In this document: piece after piece, positions 23,401 through 34,098 of the stretch | Layout of the letters: the number at the start of each line of letters is the position of its first letter | Numbering within the stretch: the stretch's first letter is position 1 | NCBI GenBank assembly: GCA_002682825.1 | Contig: NOKP01000045.1 | Coordinates: 124,001-188,000 of the forward strand | Reading direction: 5' to 3' | Source: Neonectria sp. B-13 | Lineage: Eukaryota > Ascomycota > Sordariomycetes > Hypocreales > Nectriaceae | Length of the DNA: 64,000 bases | Program-made: the position numbers and the translations under genes | The notes under the pieces: model-generated | Database searches by the model: none | Told to the model about the DNA's origin: nothing | Seen by the model: the letters and a program-made list of their open reading frames with translations, nothing else

Positions 23401-25873
23401 CGATGAGGGGGCTTGTGTCGATGGCCGAGAGTTCGCCTGTTCCACTTTCCATGTTGTTCTTTTCATCAGCAACTCGAAGGAAAACGTCCTCAATTGTAGG
23501 GCCAGTGATCAATGCATCCACATATCCAGCAGATTCTAGTGAAGAGAGTAGCCGTGCAGCCGATGTAGAATCCGGTGTGGTGAAAACTGTTTGCGTCTGG
23601 GTTACGGTCATCGGATAAGACATGTTGGGAATGTCGTCGATGCGAGGCAAATGGACACGATAACCCCCTCCGTATAAACTCTTGAGTTCCGCTGCAGGTC
23701 CCTGGCATTTTACGTGACCGCGAGAAACGATGACGACTTGGTCGGCGAGAACTTCGCATTCGTCGAGGAAGTGCGTCGTTAGGATGAGAGACCGCTTTGA
23801 TCGCTCAGCAAGGATGATGTTCCAGACAGCTCGACGCGAAACAGGATCCTAACAGAAATTTAGTGTCTATCGCCGGGAAGATGTGTTTTGGTAACGGACC
23901 ATTCCTGTGGTAACTTCATCCATTAGACAAACGGAGCTGCCGCCCGCCAGCATACATGCCAGCTGGAGCTTTCGCTTTTGTCCTCCACTGAGTGTACCGA
24001 CTGGGCTGTCAGCCTTGGGACCTAAGTCGCAAGACTCAACCAGACGCCTGATATCTTGCCTGTCTGCATGGCCGCCTTTAATCATAGTCCATAGGTAAGC
24101 GTGCTCGAAGACAGTAAGCTCCTCCCAGTGTATGTTGCGTTGTGGACATATCCCTAGAATTATTTCAGTACAGAGAAGCAAAGCTCGATCGCAGATGAGA
24201 GAAACGTACCGATTTGTGACGATGACGCGTTAATTCGAATTGATCCACTGGTAGGACTTTGTATGCCACTGATCAAATCCATCGTCGTTGTTTTACCGGA
24301 GCCATTGACCCCAAGCAGACACAAAACTTGTTGCTTTTGGCAGACAAATTCCATGTTGTCGACAGCAACTATAGGCCGAGATCTGCCACAACAACACTTG
24401 CATTTGAAAAACGAGGGCTTGTAACTTTTTGTAAGGCCTTCTACTTTGATAGCCACCAATTGACTTTCCTCTTCGGAGCTGCTGATGAATTTTCTCCGCC
24501 GGCTGCCGATTCCATGAAAAAAGTGCTCAAAAACGACGGCCATAATGGGGAATGCAACGATGCTCACCATCAACAGGCCCCATAAAGTTGATGCCGACAC
24601 GTGATGAATGTCATGGTCGGGGCTGGCCGGTACTCGAAGGGCGTCTGCTCCTGTACCGGCCTTTTCAAACCGGATGAGCAAGTTCAAGAAAAAGATATAA
24701 CTGGAGCTTGGAAAGATGACGGACAATATCATCACAGCATGTGATGAAATAGGCTCTGACTGATTGTCAAGTAGTTCTGTGAAGGCGGCCATTAAGACCA
24801 AGATAGCGACAACGTATATGGCCGAGTAGCGAACTTTGATCGTCGCAGCGAAGACGCTCGTGCTTGTTAAAGCCCAGCCGGACAGGACTTGCCAAAGAAC
24901 AGGAATGCCTGCGTTTGATGTGGGAATAAGTAGACGCGAGTATACTGTTCAATTTAGAAAATGACGCCAAGTTTAAGTAAAGTCAAAATGACTTACCAAG
25001 TCCAAAGATGATCCAACAAGGTAGGTAAATAATATCGAACGCAACGACATAGCTCAATACACGAGCCGGAGCCGCTCCACCACCCATCACGTCAATAAGT
25101 TGTGTCATCCCCGACTCTCTTTCACCTGCAATCATGCCGATGACGTGAAATGAAGAGGAAACCATGCTCAGAAAGCAGACGATTCCCAGTCCGCCGATAA
25201 TAGAATCGGCAAAGTTGCGGCGCTGTAAAGTGTCCGCTTGCTCCTGGGTCGTACGGGTGAACATGTAGCTGGCAGGAATTGTCGTCGAGTTTGTCATTGC
25301 GTTCTCGATGGCGAGCTGCAGTGGTGCATAAGCAAAGTTGTGTTGGTTGTTCTTTTGGTTGACGTTGAAGTGGGATGTCGAGCCGGCGGAGTTGACTTGA
25401 ATCGTGTAGTTCCAGAGTTTGTTTCCGGTCGGACTTAACGGAGAGTCGTTGAAGATGACTGCGGCATAGCAGTCCGCCTTGCCATTTAGGTTAGTTCGGC
25501 AACGCTTCATCAACTCGGTCTCATCCTCGATGAATTCGAGCTGTGCCTTGCTCCCCAGCGAGTCTGTTAGCTGCTTAACCACGGAGGTAACATCCGAGCC
25601 CAGTCTTGGCGGTTGCACGAACAAGAGCTTGGCTCCATTGGGGAGGCTATCGGACAGTGCCTGGATTGGGGATGGGCTACCAACTCCAAACTTGCTGGAG
25701 TCAGCGCTGAAGTTCTGAATCTCTAAGACGAGGACAAGAATCAAAATAGGGATGATTAGAGAACGAATTAAGGTTGAGACCCAATGCCGCACGACAGTGA
25801 TGAGGAAGATCTTTCTGGTCAAAGCCTTGGTTTGCCGAAGCCATAATCGAACGTTGGTGAAAATAAAAGTCAT
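20498..25873 (-). pseudogene. full-size ABCA-type ABC transporter with an apparent one-base frameshift
   Basis: Eleven exons: 24997-25873, 24210-24944, 23900-24153, 22775-23849, 22682-22714, 22264-22638, 21755-22211, 21552-21692, 21298-21501, 21077-21192 and 20498-21016. They would encode about 1594 residues in TMD-NBD-TMD-NBD order with large external loops. NBD1 shows GVNGSGKTT, CPQRN, LSGGQKRKL and LMDEVTTG. NBD2 shows LLGPNGAGKTT, VCPQFDAL, LSGGNKRKL, LILDEP and the H-loop THSMEEAD. In exon 4, just after DPVSRRAVW, the strand has AAA where one A fewer would keep the conserved frame (plus strand TTT 23820-23822). As read, translation stops at 23805-23807 after 636 residues, before the NBD1 H-loop. 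All other junctions are in phase and no other break is seen, so this is either a very young null allele or a homopolymer error. ABCA proteins move lipids across membranes. Confidence 0.85.
23820..23822 (-). other. frameshift site in the ABCA gene
   Basis: A run of three T on the plus strand (AAA in the gene) where the conserved Trp-Asn-Ile-Ile reading needs two. The premature TGA is at 23805-23807. Moving the splice sites of intron 3 (23850-23899) does not restore the frame without losing the conserved DPVSRR block. Confidence 0.75.
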
Positions 25874-27043
25874 TGTCAAGTTGACCCGCTAGGTCAGCAA
25901 AGGCAAGTGTGGGTCCAGTTGTGTCGGCTAAGGCACTGTCTCGTTAGAAGGGAAGCCAACAGGTTATATTGCCTTGCCTCATTTGTTGGTGTGCATGAAA
26001 GACTGGTCTAGGCTCTGTACGAAAAACTTGCCTCAAATAATACGAGAATGGCCTTGAATACGGGCGTCCCGCACAGACTAGTGAAGCTGTCTTTTGAAAC
26101 ACTCCCACTTTACTCAGCCACCCATCGTTCAACGGTACTACCACAAATAATGAACGACGTAGGGTGTCATCCCCATTTGAGGGGGGGTGGCGGCAAAACA
26201 GAGAAACAGTTGGCTGGTTCATCCAGTGACTGCCCTGTCCAAAAGGCAGATACCAAGTACCATGGAGTAAGGGGAATACTGACGCAAACAGAAGCTGTCA
26301 GGCAGCGTGTGTGGCCAAAGGGGCTGAGCCAAACATGACACCAAGTTCTAGAAAGCTAAATTTGCTCATGCATATTGAGCAGCCCTCAATCTTGAACCCG
26401 AGACCCTTATTGATACCCTGAAATCAAGTGCGTGCAAGTGTGACTGTTTAGCAATTCTGGTCAGCCGTGGCACTGGAGAATTTGATGAAGCTTTGGAGGT
26501 GCTGAAAGCCCACACGGTGGTCCTCAAGCCGATCGCTCAACGAGGCTAGCTAGCTGGTGAGAGGCGAGTGGCACTGCGAGACGATCTGTCATGCTAGAAT
26601 GGTGTCCAAGCCACGGCCTAGTCTTTGGCAACTTGGGCAGAAGCTCATGCGTCATGCTCGTGCCACGTGGTAGATGAGTTTAAGAATCTTGGCCAAGGGA
26701 AATTATTGAATTGTGCTACCCCTCCCCAAGACCGTGTTTAAGCTTGTGAATTAAAGCTGGTCTAGTCTACTTTTGAAATCCCACTTAAGGGCAATTTCGT
26801 TTCATGGTGATACGAGGTGCATAGCCACTGACGACGATGCACAGTGGCTATGCATACTGCAAAGTACTTAAGTCACCTCGTTTCATTGGTCAAGTCTGTC
26901 TCCACTGTCAGCCAGTTGCATATCGCTAAACCTAGACCCCGCTTAAGTTTCCAAGTTGGGCTTTTATCATTTCATCTCATCTCCGGAACCATCTGAACCC
27001 ACTACCTACTTAGCATCAACGTGCCGAGCGAGCCTCATACGAC
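25874..27043. promoter_or_regulatory. shared upstream region of the ABCA and bZIP-like genes
   Basis: 1.17 kb between two divergently transcribed genes. No coding frame is convincing. It carries a nested inverted repeat at 26812-26881, about 160 bp before the bZIP-like start codon. Confidence 0.6.
26812..26881. repeat. nested perfect inverted repeat in promoter
   Basis: Inner arms TGCATAGCCACTG (26818-26830) and CAGTGGCTATGCA (26842-26854) are a perfect 13-bp inverted repeat with an 11-base spacer. Outer arms ACGAGGTG (26812-26819) and CACCTCGT (26874-26881) pair as well. It could be a dimer operator or a cruciform; function is unknown. Confidence 0.8.
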
Positions 27044-27970
27044 ATGGACCCTATCATGAGTGTCTGTCAATCTCTTGTCCCCATGCGTGTACCTATACTC
27101 CCTAACGTACGCCCTGAAATCCGGGAGCTGGGCGATAATTGGACCGGTGTGTCCGATCCCACCCGGAGAAAGAAACTCCAGAACAGACTCAACCAGCGCG
27201 CTCGCCGTCAGTTCACCGTCACCGGGGCTTCATTTTGGACCTGGCCGGTTGCGGATTGAAAACTGACAGCCTGAGCAGGAAGAAGAATGAAGACGCAGCA
27301 GAATCCCCCTCCGGACCCTATCGACCCCTCGTCAACGCCGACGCTCTTTGAGGGATGCGAACTGCTCACCTGTCCAACGCGAATTGCACAAGTCCGTGGC
27401 CTGATGAGACAGGCCTACGAGGACTACACTCTTCGTGTTCCTAGGCCTGCTGCCCTCCATATACTGGTTCGATTAAACGTCCTCGCCGCTCTGGCCAGAA
27501 ATGCCACCCTCATGGGCTTCCCGCCCGAGGGACTTTGCCGTGACGATTTCATCTCTCCATACAACACCAAGGGACCTCGCATTGCCGGTCAGCCAGACCC
27601 AAATACTGCTTGCCCGGGGCCTCTGCAGCCGACAGACCTGCAGAAGACAGTGCTCCATCACCCCTGGATTGACCTTTTCCCGTTTCCCCCCTTTCGCGAC
27701 AATGTACTTCTGGGAATGGCCGCCGGGCTCGTGGATGATGATGAGCTCTGCGCTGACATTCTCGAGGTCCAAGACGAAGATCTGGCGAGTAAGCCCTCCC
27801 TGATTGTGTGGGGTAAATCATCCGACTCCATGTCTTGGGAGGCAAATCCGTCATTCTTTCGCAAGTGGGGATTCTTGGTGCGAGGATGCCCCGAAATCGT
27901 TGAGTCGACCAATCATTGGAGAGCCAAGCGCGGCGAGAAAAAGGTTGTTTTCGAGGCGCATGTAGATTAG
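27044..27970 (+). CDS. bZIP-like transcription factor without zipper (DUF3425 family)
   Basis: Two exons, 27044-27206 and 27279-27970, with a 72-nt intron ending CCTGAGCAG (branch ACTGAC). The spliced junction restores QNRLNQRARRRR, the basic DNA-contacting segment (residues ~40-57). The total is 284 residues. No heptad leucines follow. Instead the protein runs into the DUF3425 domain, with CPTRIAQVRGLMRQAYEDY, CRDDFISPYN, HHPWIDLFPFPPFRDN and a late W-rich part, as usual in this fungal family. It probably acts in the nucleus on nearby or stress genes, but targets are unknown. The inverted repeat just upstream could be an autoregulatory site. If the intron were retained, the frame would end within 20 codons. 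Confidence 0.88.
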
Positions 27971-28185
27971 ACACTCATCCTCAATCCGAGCCATTGCAAG
28001 TGGATGACGTCCCCTTCACCATTGCCCGTCCAGTGATTCCAGTCCTCGACGAAGGAAGTGCTCGTGTATAAGAAGGGCAGTCATGACACAGAAGAAATGC
28101 CCTTTCCTCGGCTGAATCCAGAACACCGTCACACACACACACACACACACAACAAACTCTGTAATACGCTGGATCCCGTTACGTC
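27971..28185. repeat. short spacer with a (CA)n microsatellite
   Basis: A CA dinucleotide run of about 11 units spans roughly 28129-28151 in the 5' region of the aldo-keto reductase. Otherwise nothing is seen. Confidence 0.7.
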
Positions 28186-29353
28186 ATGGCGTCCCCAATG
28201 AAATATGTTCGGTCAGAAACGCCCGAAATACCTCCTGTCGACTACTTCCTACCTGTACTGACCAACCTCTCCTCAATAGTGTTGGCAAGTCTGGCCTCAA
28301 AGTCTCACAGATCGTCCTTGGTTGCATGAGCTTTGGTGACAAGAACTGGCAACCTTGGCTTCTCGATAAGGATGAGGCCCTTCCCATTCTCAAATATGCT
28401 TTCGACCAAGGCATCAACACATGGGATGTTGCCGACACCTACTCGAACGGTAGATCCGAGGAAATTGTCGGTGCAGCTATTAGAGAGTATCAAATCCCCC
28501 GTTCCAAACTTGTCATCATGTCCAAATGCTTTCAGTTTGTCGACGATGAGAGAGGCCCCATCGACCCCGCCATTCTCACCAGCAACGACGGTCCTCGGGT
28601 CAATCAGGTCGGCTTGTCGAGGAAGCACATATTGGATGCTGTTGGCCGCAGTGTTGAGCGTCTCGGTACTCACATTGACGTCCTTCAAATCCACCGCATG
28701 GACCGCGACGTTCCACCAGAGGAGATCATGAAAGCCTTGAACGATGTCGTTGAAAGCGGCAAGGTCCGTTACATCGGTGCTAGTTCGGTGAGTATTTGCC
28801 TCTTTCTTGTGCGGACTAGGAGGCACCGAGCTAATCATCTTTTACAACGGACTAGATGGCCGCTTGGGAATTCCAAATGCTACAGAACGTGGCCAGGAAA
28901 AATGGGTGGCATGAGTTCATCTCCATGCAAGGGTTGTACAACCTCCTATACCGCGAGGAGGAGCGAGAGATGAATCCCTACTGCAATTTCACCGGTGTGG
29001 GCTTGTTCCCTTGGTCGCCCCTGGCTGCTGGTGTTCTCGCACACCCATGGACCGATCGTACCGGCGACCGCGAACAAAAAGACCCGTTCCTTAAGCTACT
29101 GTTCCGCGGCGAGGAGCACGGCGCCGACAAAGCTATTGTCGAGCGCGTTGAGGAAGTTGCCAAAAAGAAGGGTACTTCAATGGCTCAGGTTGCCCAAGCC
29201 TGGCTTATCTTCAAGGGATGCATTCCCATCTGTGGCTTGGAGACGAAGGAGAGGATTGATCAGGCCGTGGGCGCCTTACAAGTCCAGTTAACCGAAGAGG
29301 AGGCCAAGGACCTCGAAGAGCTCTATGTCCCAAAGCTGCCAATTCCTTTCTAG
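28186..29353 (+). CDS. aldo-keto reductase
   Basis: Three exons: 28186-28211 (26-nt first exon), 28280-28787 and 28856-29353. Both introns are 68 nt, and the protein is 343 residues. It is an NADPH-dependent (alpha/beta)8-barrel oxidoreductase that reduces aldehydes or ketones in the cytosol. The catalytic tetrad is visible: Asp58 and Tyr63 in WDVADTYSNGRSE, Lys91 in VIMSKCF and His147 in LQIHRMD. The N-terminal hairpin and the GLETKERIDQAVGAL cofactor clamp near the C-terminus are intact. It belongs to the group with VersB/NorB-like and Kv-beta-like enzymes. Its neighbours give no substrate clue. Confidence 0.93.
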
Positions 29354-29828
29354 AGACACGATATGATGTAGGGCTTGATGATCTTTTGGGTGCCCTTGCT
29401 TGACAGTCGTCCTGGTTGAGTCTTGGAAGTTGCACTGGCTCGCATTCAATGCAATTTTAGTCACCATGGCCAGCTTTGCCACCACACACTGTATGGATAG
29501 TTGGAATATGAAATTCGACAAGACTTGAGTGACTACCTACAAATTAATTACCCTATAAATTTCATATTATGGACTCAGACTAGATAGAAATCACCTCGTA
29601 TGCTGCGTAGCCTCTCTAACCTGTTGCCCCTCAATTCAATTCCCTGCCGGCCTGCATGTCTTGGCAAGTTGGCTGGGTCAACCCACACCAACCACGCCAT
29701 TTACTCCTGAGGTATGACTCAACGCAACAGCGAACCTCTGGATCGGAGTCACGAATTCTCAATCACGTTTAAACCGCTGAGCTTCGTCCCATCCAACCCG
29801 CTCTATCTCACCCATCTTCACGGCAACA
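29354..29828. other. intergenic region
   Basis: 475 bases: the 3' region of the aldo-keto reductase (AT-rich near 29540-29570) and the promoter of the next gene. No feature is recognised. Confidence 0.6.
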
Positions 29829-30898
29829 ATGGCTGGTGTTGTCGATGCTTCACGGGCATCCAACGATTCCAAGCCATCCATCACCGACCTGATCTCTTCC
29901 TACGGAATTCTACCAACTCTCGCGTCGGCTCTCTCAACCATTGACCTCTATCACCTCGCCCTTACAAATCGCTCTCATTTCTCACATATTGCTGCTTCCC
30001 CTAGTATCTTCAAGGTTCTTCAGCGCCAGTGCCTTTGCGATGGTCGTGGTCTCCTTAGGCGTCAGGCGTACCGCAACTTTAACTTCGTTTGGAACGCCGG
30101 AGCGCCCACGACTGGCCAGCATCTCTACAGCGACGAGGAGATCGAGGTCCGCCTGTATAATATCAAGTGTGACGAGGCCGGCGCCCTGCCCTGCGTCAAA
30201 TGCGGAATCAATATCTGCGAGGAATGCCGTGTTTATTCCCGTGCCAGGCCGGCGTACCCAAGTCGACGCCCGCATATCAATGCAGGTGGCGCATGCCATA
30301 ATATCATGTACTTGTGCGCAATTTGTGACGCTGCGGCGGAAGAGGAAGTTGCCGGGAAATTTCTCAACGAGCTCTGCGACTGTGATGTCTATACGCGGTG
30401 GATTTGTCGCCAGTGCAAAAAGGAGGAGCTCAGGTTTTGTCAGGAATACCTTGACAACCATACCAAAATAGAACATGACTGGAGTGAGGAGGACCGGAAA
30501 CTTTACTACAACGAAGCATTTACTCGAGTCGAAAATGATGCTGGGTGGGACCGGGCCGTAAGTTACGAATCCTTCTATTGCATCGTTCCCACAAGAGAGT
30601 GGCTGCTAATTTTATGTACCAACGCTCAGTTCTGGTGCAAATGCGGCTCCAAAGTCGACTGGCGCGTAAGAGAAAGATGCACCCTATGCAAAAGGCGCCA
30701 TTCAGAATGGGCTTTTAAAGAAATGAGAAAGGCGCCCTTCTTCGATGACGTAAGTTGGTCCTTCGTAACTGGGCGTTGCTAGCATTGGATCATCTAATCA
30801 TGGTGCTTGGCTAGAATCCCGATTACCCTCGTTGGGTTCAGGACGAGAAAGGCAATTATCCAAACCCATACCCCCCGCTTGGTCGTGACCGTCGATGA
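29829..30898 (+). CDS. F-box-like, Cys-rich hypothetical protein
   Basis: Three exons: 29829-30557, 30630-30749 and 30815-30898. The introns are 72 and 65 nt, and the protein is 310 residues. The N-terminal ~70 residues (SYGILPTLASALSTIDLYHLALTNRSHFSHI) resemble a degenerate F-box. The rest holds several paired-Cys knuckles (CVKCGINICEEC, CAICD, CRQCKK, FWCKCG, CTLCKRR) that probably bind zinc. This architecture is common in Sordariomycetes, where such proteins are annotated only as F-box or hypothetical. It may recruit substrates to an SCF ubiquitin ligase; that is inference. The final exon encodes a Pro-rich tail that a single-ORF reading would miss. Confidence 0.82.
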
Positions 30899-31435
30899 GG
30901 GTCACCTCAAGTAGCTTCGGACCTCGTCGCTCCTAGTACTAGGTACTGGGGGAACGATGGGCACACGGCAACAACATCCAAAATTTCACGCAACCTAGCG
31001 ATGGTAATATAGTTGGAGAGGACCCGAGCGATGAAAGGCAGGAGCAACGGCGGCGGACCAGAACGAACAAACGAGTGGCGTCTGAGCAGAGAGTCAAGCC
31101 TCCACCGACGAAACCTGACGGAGCAAGTGTCGATACTCGCCTGGGCAGAAACAAGAGCCTCACAGGAACAAGACAAGGTGGAAGCGCTAATTTCCATGGT
31201 TTTGACATAGATCTTCAACTACATAGTATAGTATGAGGTTGTATATGGCTATATTGCTGCCGGCGAGTCTTTGTTATTCCTGAAAGGACAATGCCCATCC
31301 AACATTCTGCAAGCAAACTAGTGTACGCGTGAGAAGCTTAGAACGTTACCCCCGTGTTGGCCCTTATTGATTCAATTTCCTTGAATCAATTCGAGATAGG
31401 ATGAGGGTGCGCTCCCAAACATAGTCGAGTGATAT
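30899..31435. other. intergenic region
   Basis: 537 bases between the convergent 3' ends of the F-box-like and ACT-domain genes. The overlapping ORFs at 30907-31218 are chance frames. Nothing is seen. Confidence 0.6.
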
Positions 31436-31888
31436 TCAACCTACGTGTTTGGTCCACTCCTCTTGGTCCCTTTTTTCCTTAGCAAGCATTGAAAGGACAT
31501 CCAGAGCTTCCTCCTCCCTCCCAGTTGGTACAAAGAGATGATCGTGATAAAACCCGCTCACAGGATTTACGCCCATTCCCCTCTTAGCCAGCTCGGTTGC
31601 AATAATAGCCATAAAGCCTACAGCCTCTAAGCTCGAATGCACGTTGAGCGTAATCATTCTCGATGGAAAGGAGTAATCCATGTTGTGGGAAATAGCTTTT
31701 TCCCGTGTCGTAATGAGAGTAATGCCTTCGGACTCGCGGAAAAAGAGCTGGATGTCAGATAGTGGAAGTAATGTTGACGAATCGGGTAGCGTGATGAAAA
31801 CGAAGGTTGATGGGTGTAGGGTTGTGGTCAGAGTAGAAAGAAGCGTTGAGAGAGAGGTTTCGCCAGTGTTTCCGGCCATAGTTGCCAT
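31436..31888 (-). CDS. ACT-domain protein (DUF2241-like)
   Basis: Single exon, 150 residues. It contains two ACT-like beta-alpha-beta halves: TFVFITLPDSSTLLPLSDIQLFFRESEGITLITT, then SFPSRMITLNVHSSLEAVGFMAIIATELAKRGMGVNPVSGFYHDHLFVP. ACT modules bind amino acids or other small ligands and regulate enzymes. The stand-alone fungal and bacterial members have no defined role. The length is normal for the family. No operon-like link is expected. Recognition is based on the strongly conserved VHSSLEAVGF and FYHDHLFV blocks. Confidence 0.88.
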   Translation of the reverse strand: MATMAGNTGETSLSTLLSTLTTTLHPSTFVFITLPDSSTLLPLSDIQLFFRESEGITLITTREKAISHNMDYSFPSRMITLNVHSSLEAVGFMAIIATELAKRGMGVNPVSGFYHDHLFVPTGREEEALDVLSMLAKEKRDQEEWTKHVG

Positions 31889-32129
31889 TGTATTTACAGC
31901 AAGCGAAGGAAGAAATGATGTAGACTAAAGTAATTATGGAGAGGCTGCTAAGTTCTGTTTATAAGTAGTACGGCCTGTTTGATGACTCAGCATGCGTGTC
32001 ATTGACAGGGCGCATAGACTATCTACAGGGCACGATAAACACCAGTACAAGTCAATCAGATAAAGAAAACGGAATGCGCTAAATGATTTCTGCCGCACAT
32101 GTACGAAGTTTTATAGAGTATATAAAGCC

Positions 32130-34098
32130 TCAGTCTAAGTTCACAGTGGATGATCGTGCGGGAAAATCCAACGGAGATGTCATCAACGGCTCTGTTCGGC
32201 GAGACTGGATGTTGATGGGCGGGTGCCGTGGCATCCATTCATTCTCGTGGATAGTCTGCTCAAAGTCATCCGGTATGCTTGTCCTGGAGGCTGCTGGACT
32301 TCTGCTTCGTGAAGCTCGTGTTGAGCTGTGATGAACCGGCGACGGGACCTTGAGTGTGTTTGCTGAGGTCAAAGTAGGACTTTTAGGCCGTTGAAGTTCT
32401 AATGAAGAGCGGTCCCCTCCAAAGCGTTGCAAAGTCATCGGGAGCAATGGGTTTCTACCCCGTTCCCCAGGTACCTGAGGATATTCCGCAGCTTTCCCAT
32501 GCTTGATGCCCGTATCGTCAAAGTCGTTGCTTGGGCTGCCAAGCCATTCACCGACTGCTATGAGCGTCTTGGCCACCTTCTGTCGGTAGCCGGCGTCTCC
32601 TTTCTTCCCCGTATCGCTTCTTGCCTCTATGTGAGAGTAAGTATGAGTACTCCCGGAGACGTGACTGCTCGCTGAACAACTTCTAGATCGCATTTGTGGT
32701 TCTGCAAGCGACCCTTCGTCGTGTTCTTGATGAGAGCAGTGGCACTGGTCTTTGCGGGCATCAGGATTTGCTTCCTCCTTGGCTGTTTCTACATCAGCGG
32801 CCAGAAGCAGGTATAATGATCCGACGACGGCCATGACCGTTCCGGCAATTGGAGTCCATTGACCTTTGAACACACAGAATAAGTTAGTAAGCCGGTATGG
32901 GATGATTAAACAGTGGCATCTTACCAACGCTAGCAATGGGTTCTGTTTGGTAGCGAACTTGCCGACTGAAGAAGTTCATTTCACCGATGATGAGGATGGC
33001 GAGGCCAGCACCACCAAATATGGGAATGGCTATGATCCTGAGGAAGTATTGAATCCTCCTATTTATACCCTTCATAATAGCCGGGGTAGCGCCATTGGTG
33101 CCATCGATGACGGCGTGGAACTGCTTGTTATCACCTCCGCGACTATACCGCTGTTTCCAGTTCTCGACGATTTTATCCCACATCGAAATGAGACATAACA
33201 TAGCATGTACACAGCATGCTGTGGCGAGGAGCGTGGCCGTGCCAAATGTGAGCTTGTCTGGGGCGGGAATGGCGTAAACATTGTCCGCGGCACCGCCGCG
33301 CATGGGGGAGAAGGGACCTTGTTCTGTTGAACACCGCATACCACAGGTGTTGTTAACTCCCCAAGGGAAATCAGATAAGTCAAGGGATATTGGGTCCCCA
33401 GAACTGGTGTGGGTGCAATCGAAGGTATCGATCCGGTAGAACTCGACAGCAAGACACAACAGTCCTGTGTGGTTTGATCTTGGTTAGATTTGAAAAGTCG
33501 CAAAGCACAATGTTGAGGGGAGCCTGCTTACCGACTAGAATTAGGATGGTCCACAAGAAAATGGTGTTTCGGCCACGGGCCTTGAAGTAAGTCTTCGACA
33601 TCATGACAGTCACAGGAGCAGCCAAGATACCTATTGAGCATAGCTGGAATGCCCCATAAATGTCCATGTCAACCGCACCTAAGGTTGATGGTAATCAGCA
33701 TCTCGCCCAAGCACATAGATGCCATTGTGTAGAATGCTCACCGTCAACATGCAGAGCTGTGAGCACGATGCCATGGATGGCAGCAACAGCGGGCAACAGC
33801 AGCGCAGCAGCCAAGCAAGCGTTGATAAGCCATTCTGCTCTTCTAGCCAACAGACATGCTGCTATGAGAGTGTAATATCTTCAACAGAAGAGATGAGACT
33901 CTTATTAGTCCAATGTCAAGCTTCGTTGTAAGGGTGGTCTTGTGCTCACAAGACTCGTGACCCTGGACCATATTGGCCAGAGACGGGCCACACGCAAACG
34001 ACTTGCAGTACTTCGCTAGTGGAGTTCGTGGATGAGTTTGCAGCGATAGTTCGGTCAGCGAGGGCAAAGAGGTGTGAGATTGGAGGCAATGGCGGCAT
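32130..34098 (-). CDS. unrecognised multi-pass membrane protein with long Ser/Arg-rich cytosolic tail
   Basis: Five exons: 33950-34098, 33742-33842, 33532-33678, 32925-33464 and 32130-32863. The introns are 107, 63, 67 and 61 nt, and the protein is 556 residues. The start MPPLPPISHLFALADRT precedes a soluble N-glycosylatable stretch (ANSSTNSTS). About six TM segments follow: LINACLAAALLLPAVAAIHGIVL, CSIGILAAPVTVMM, IFLWTILILVGLLCLAVEF, TATLLATACCVHAMLCLISMW, YFLRIIAIPIFGGAGLAILIIG and IAGTVMAVVGSLYLLLAAD. A Cys-containing loop (FDCTHTS, CGMRC) lies between TM3 and TM4. The last ~220 residues are Ser/Pro/Arg-rich and disordered-looking. I do not recognise the family; it looks like a fungal-specific plasma-membrane protein. 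The first intron is the least certain. Confidence 0.72.

Noticed and set aside
20498..25873. Two separate half-size ABC transporter genes
   Set aside because: All exon junctions continue in phase from NBD1 into the second membrane domain apart from the single-base shift, and the ABCA order TMD-NBD-TMD-NBD is complete.
15486..25873. Secondary-metabolite cluster (hydrolase, DHA1 pump, ABC transporter)
   Set aside because: No PKS, NRPS, terpene cyclase or other backbone gene is in the window.
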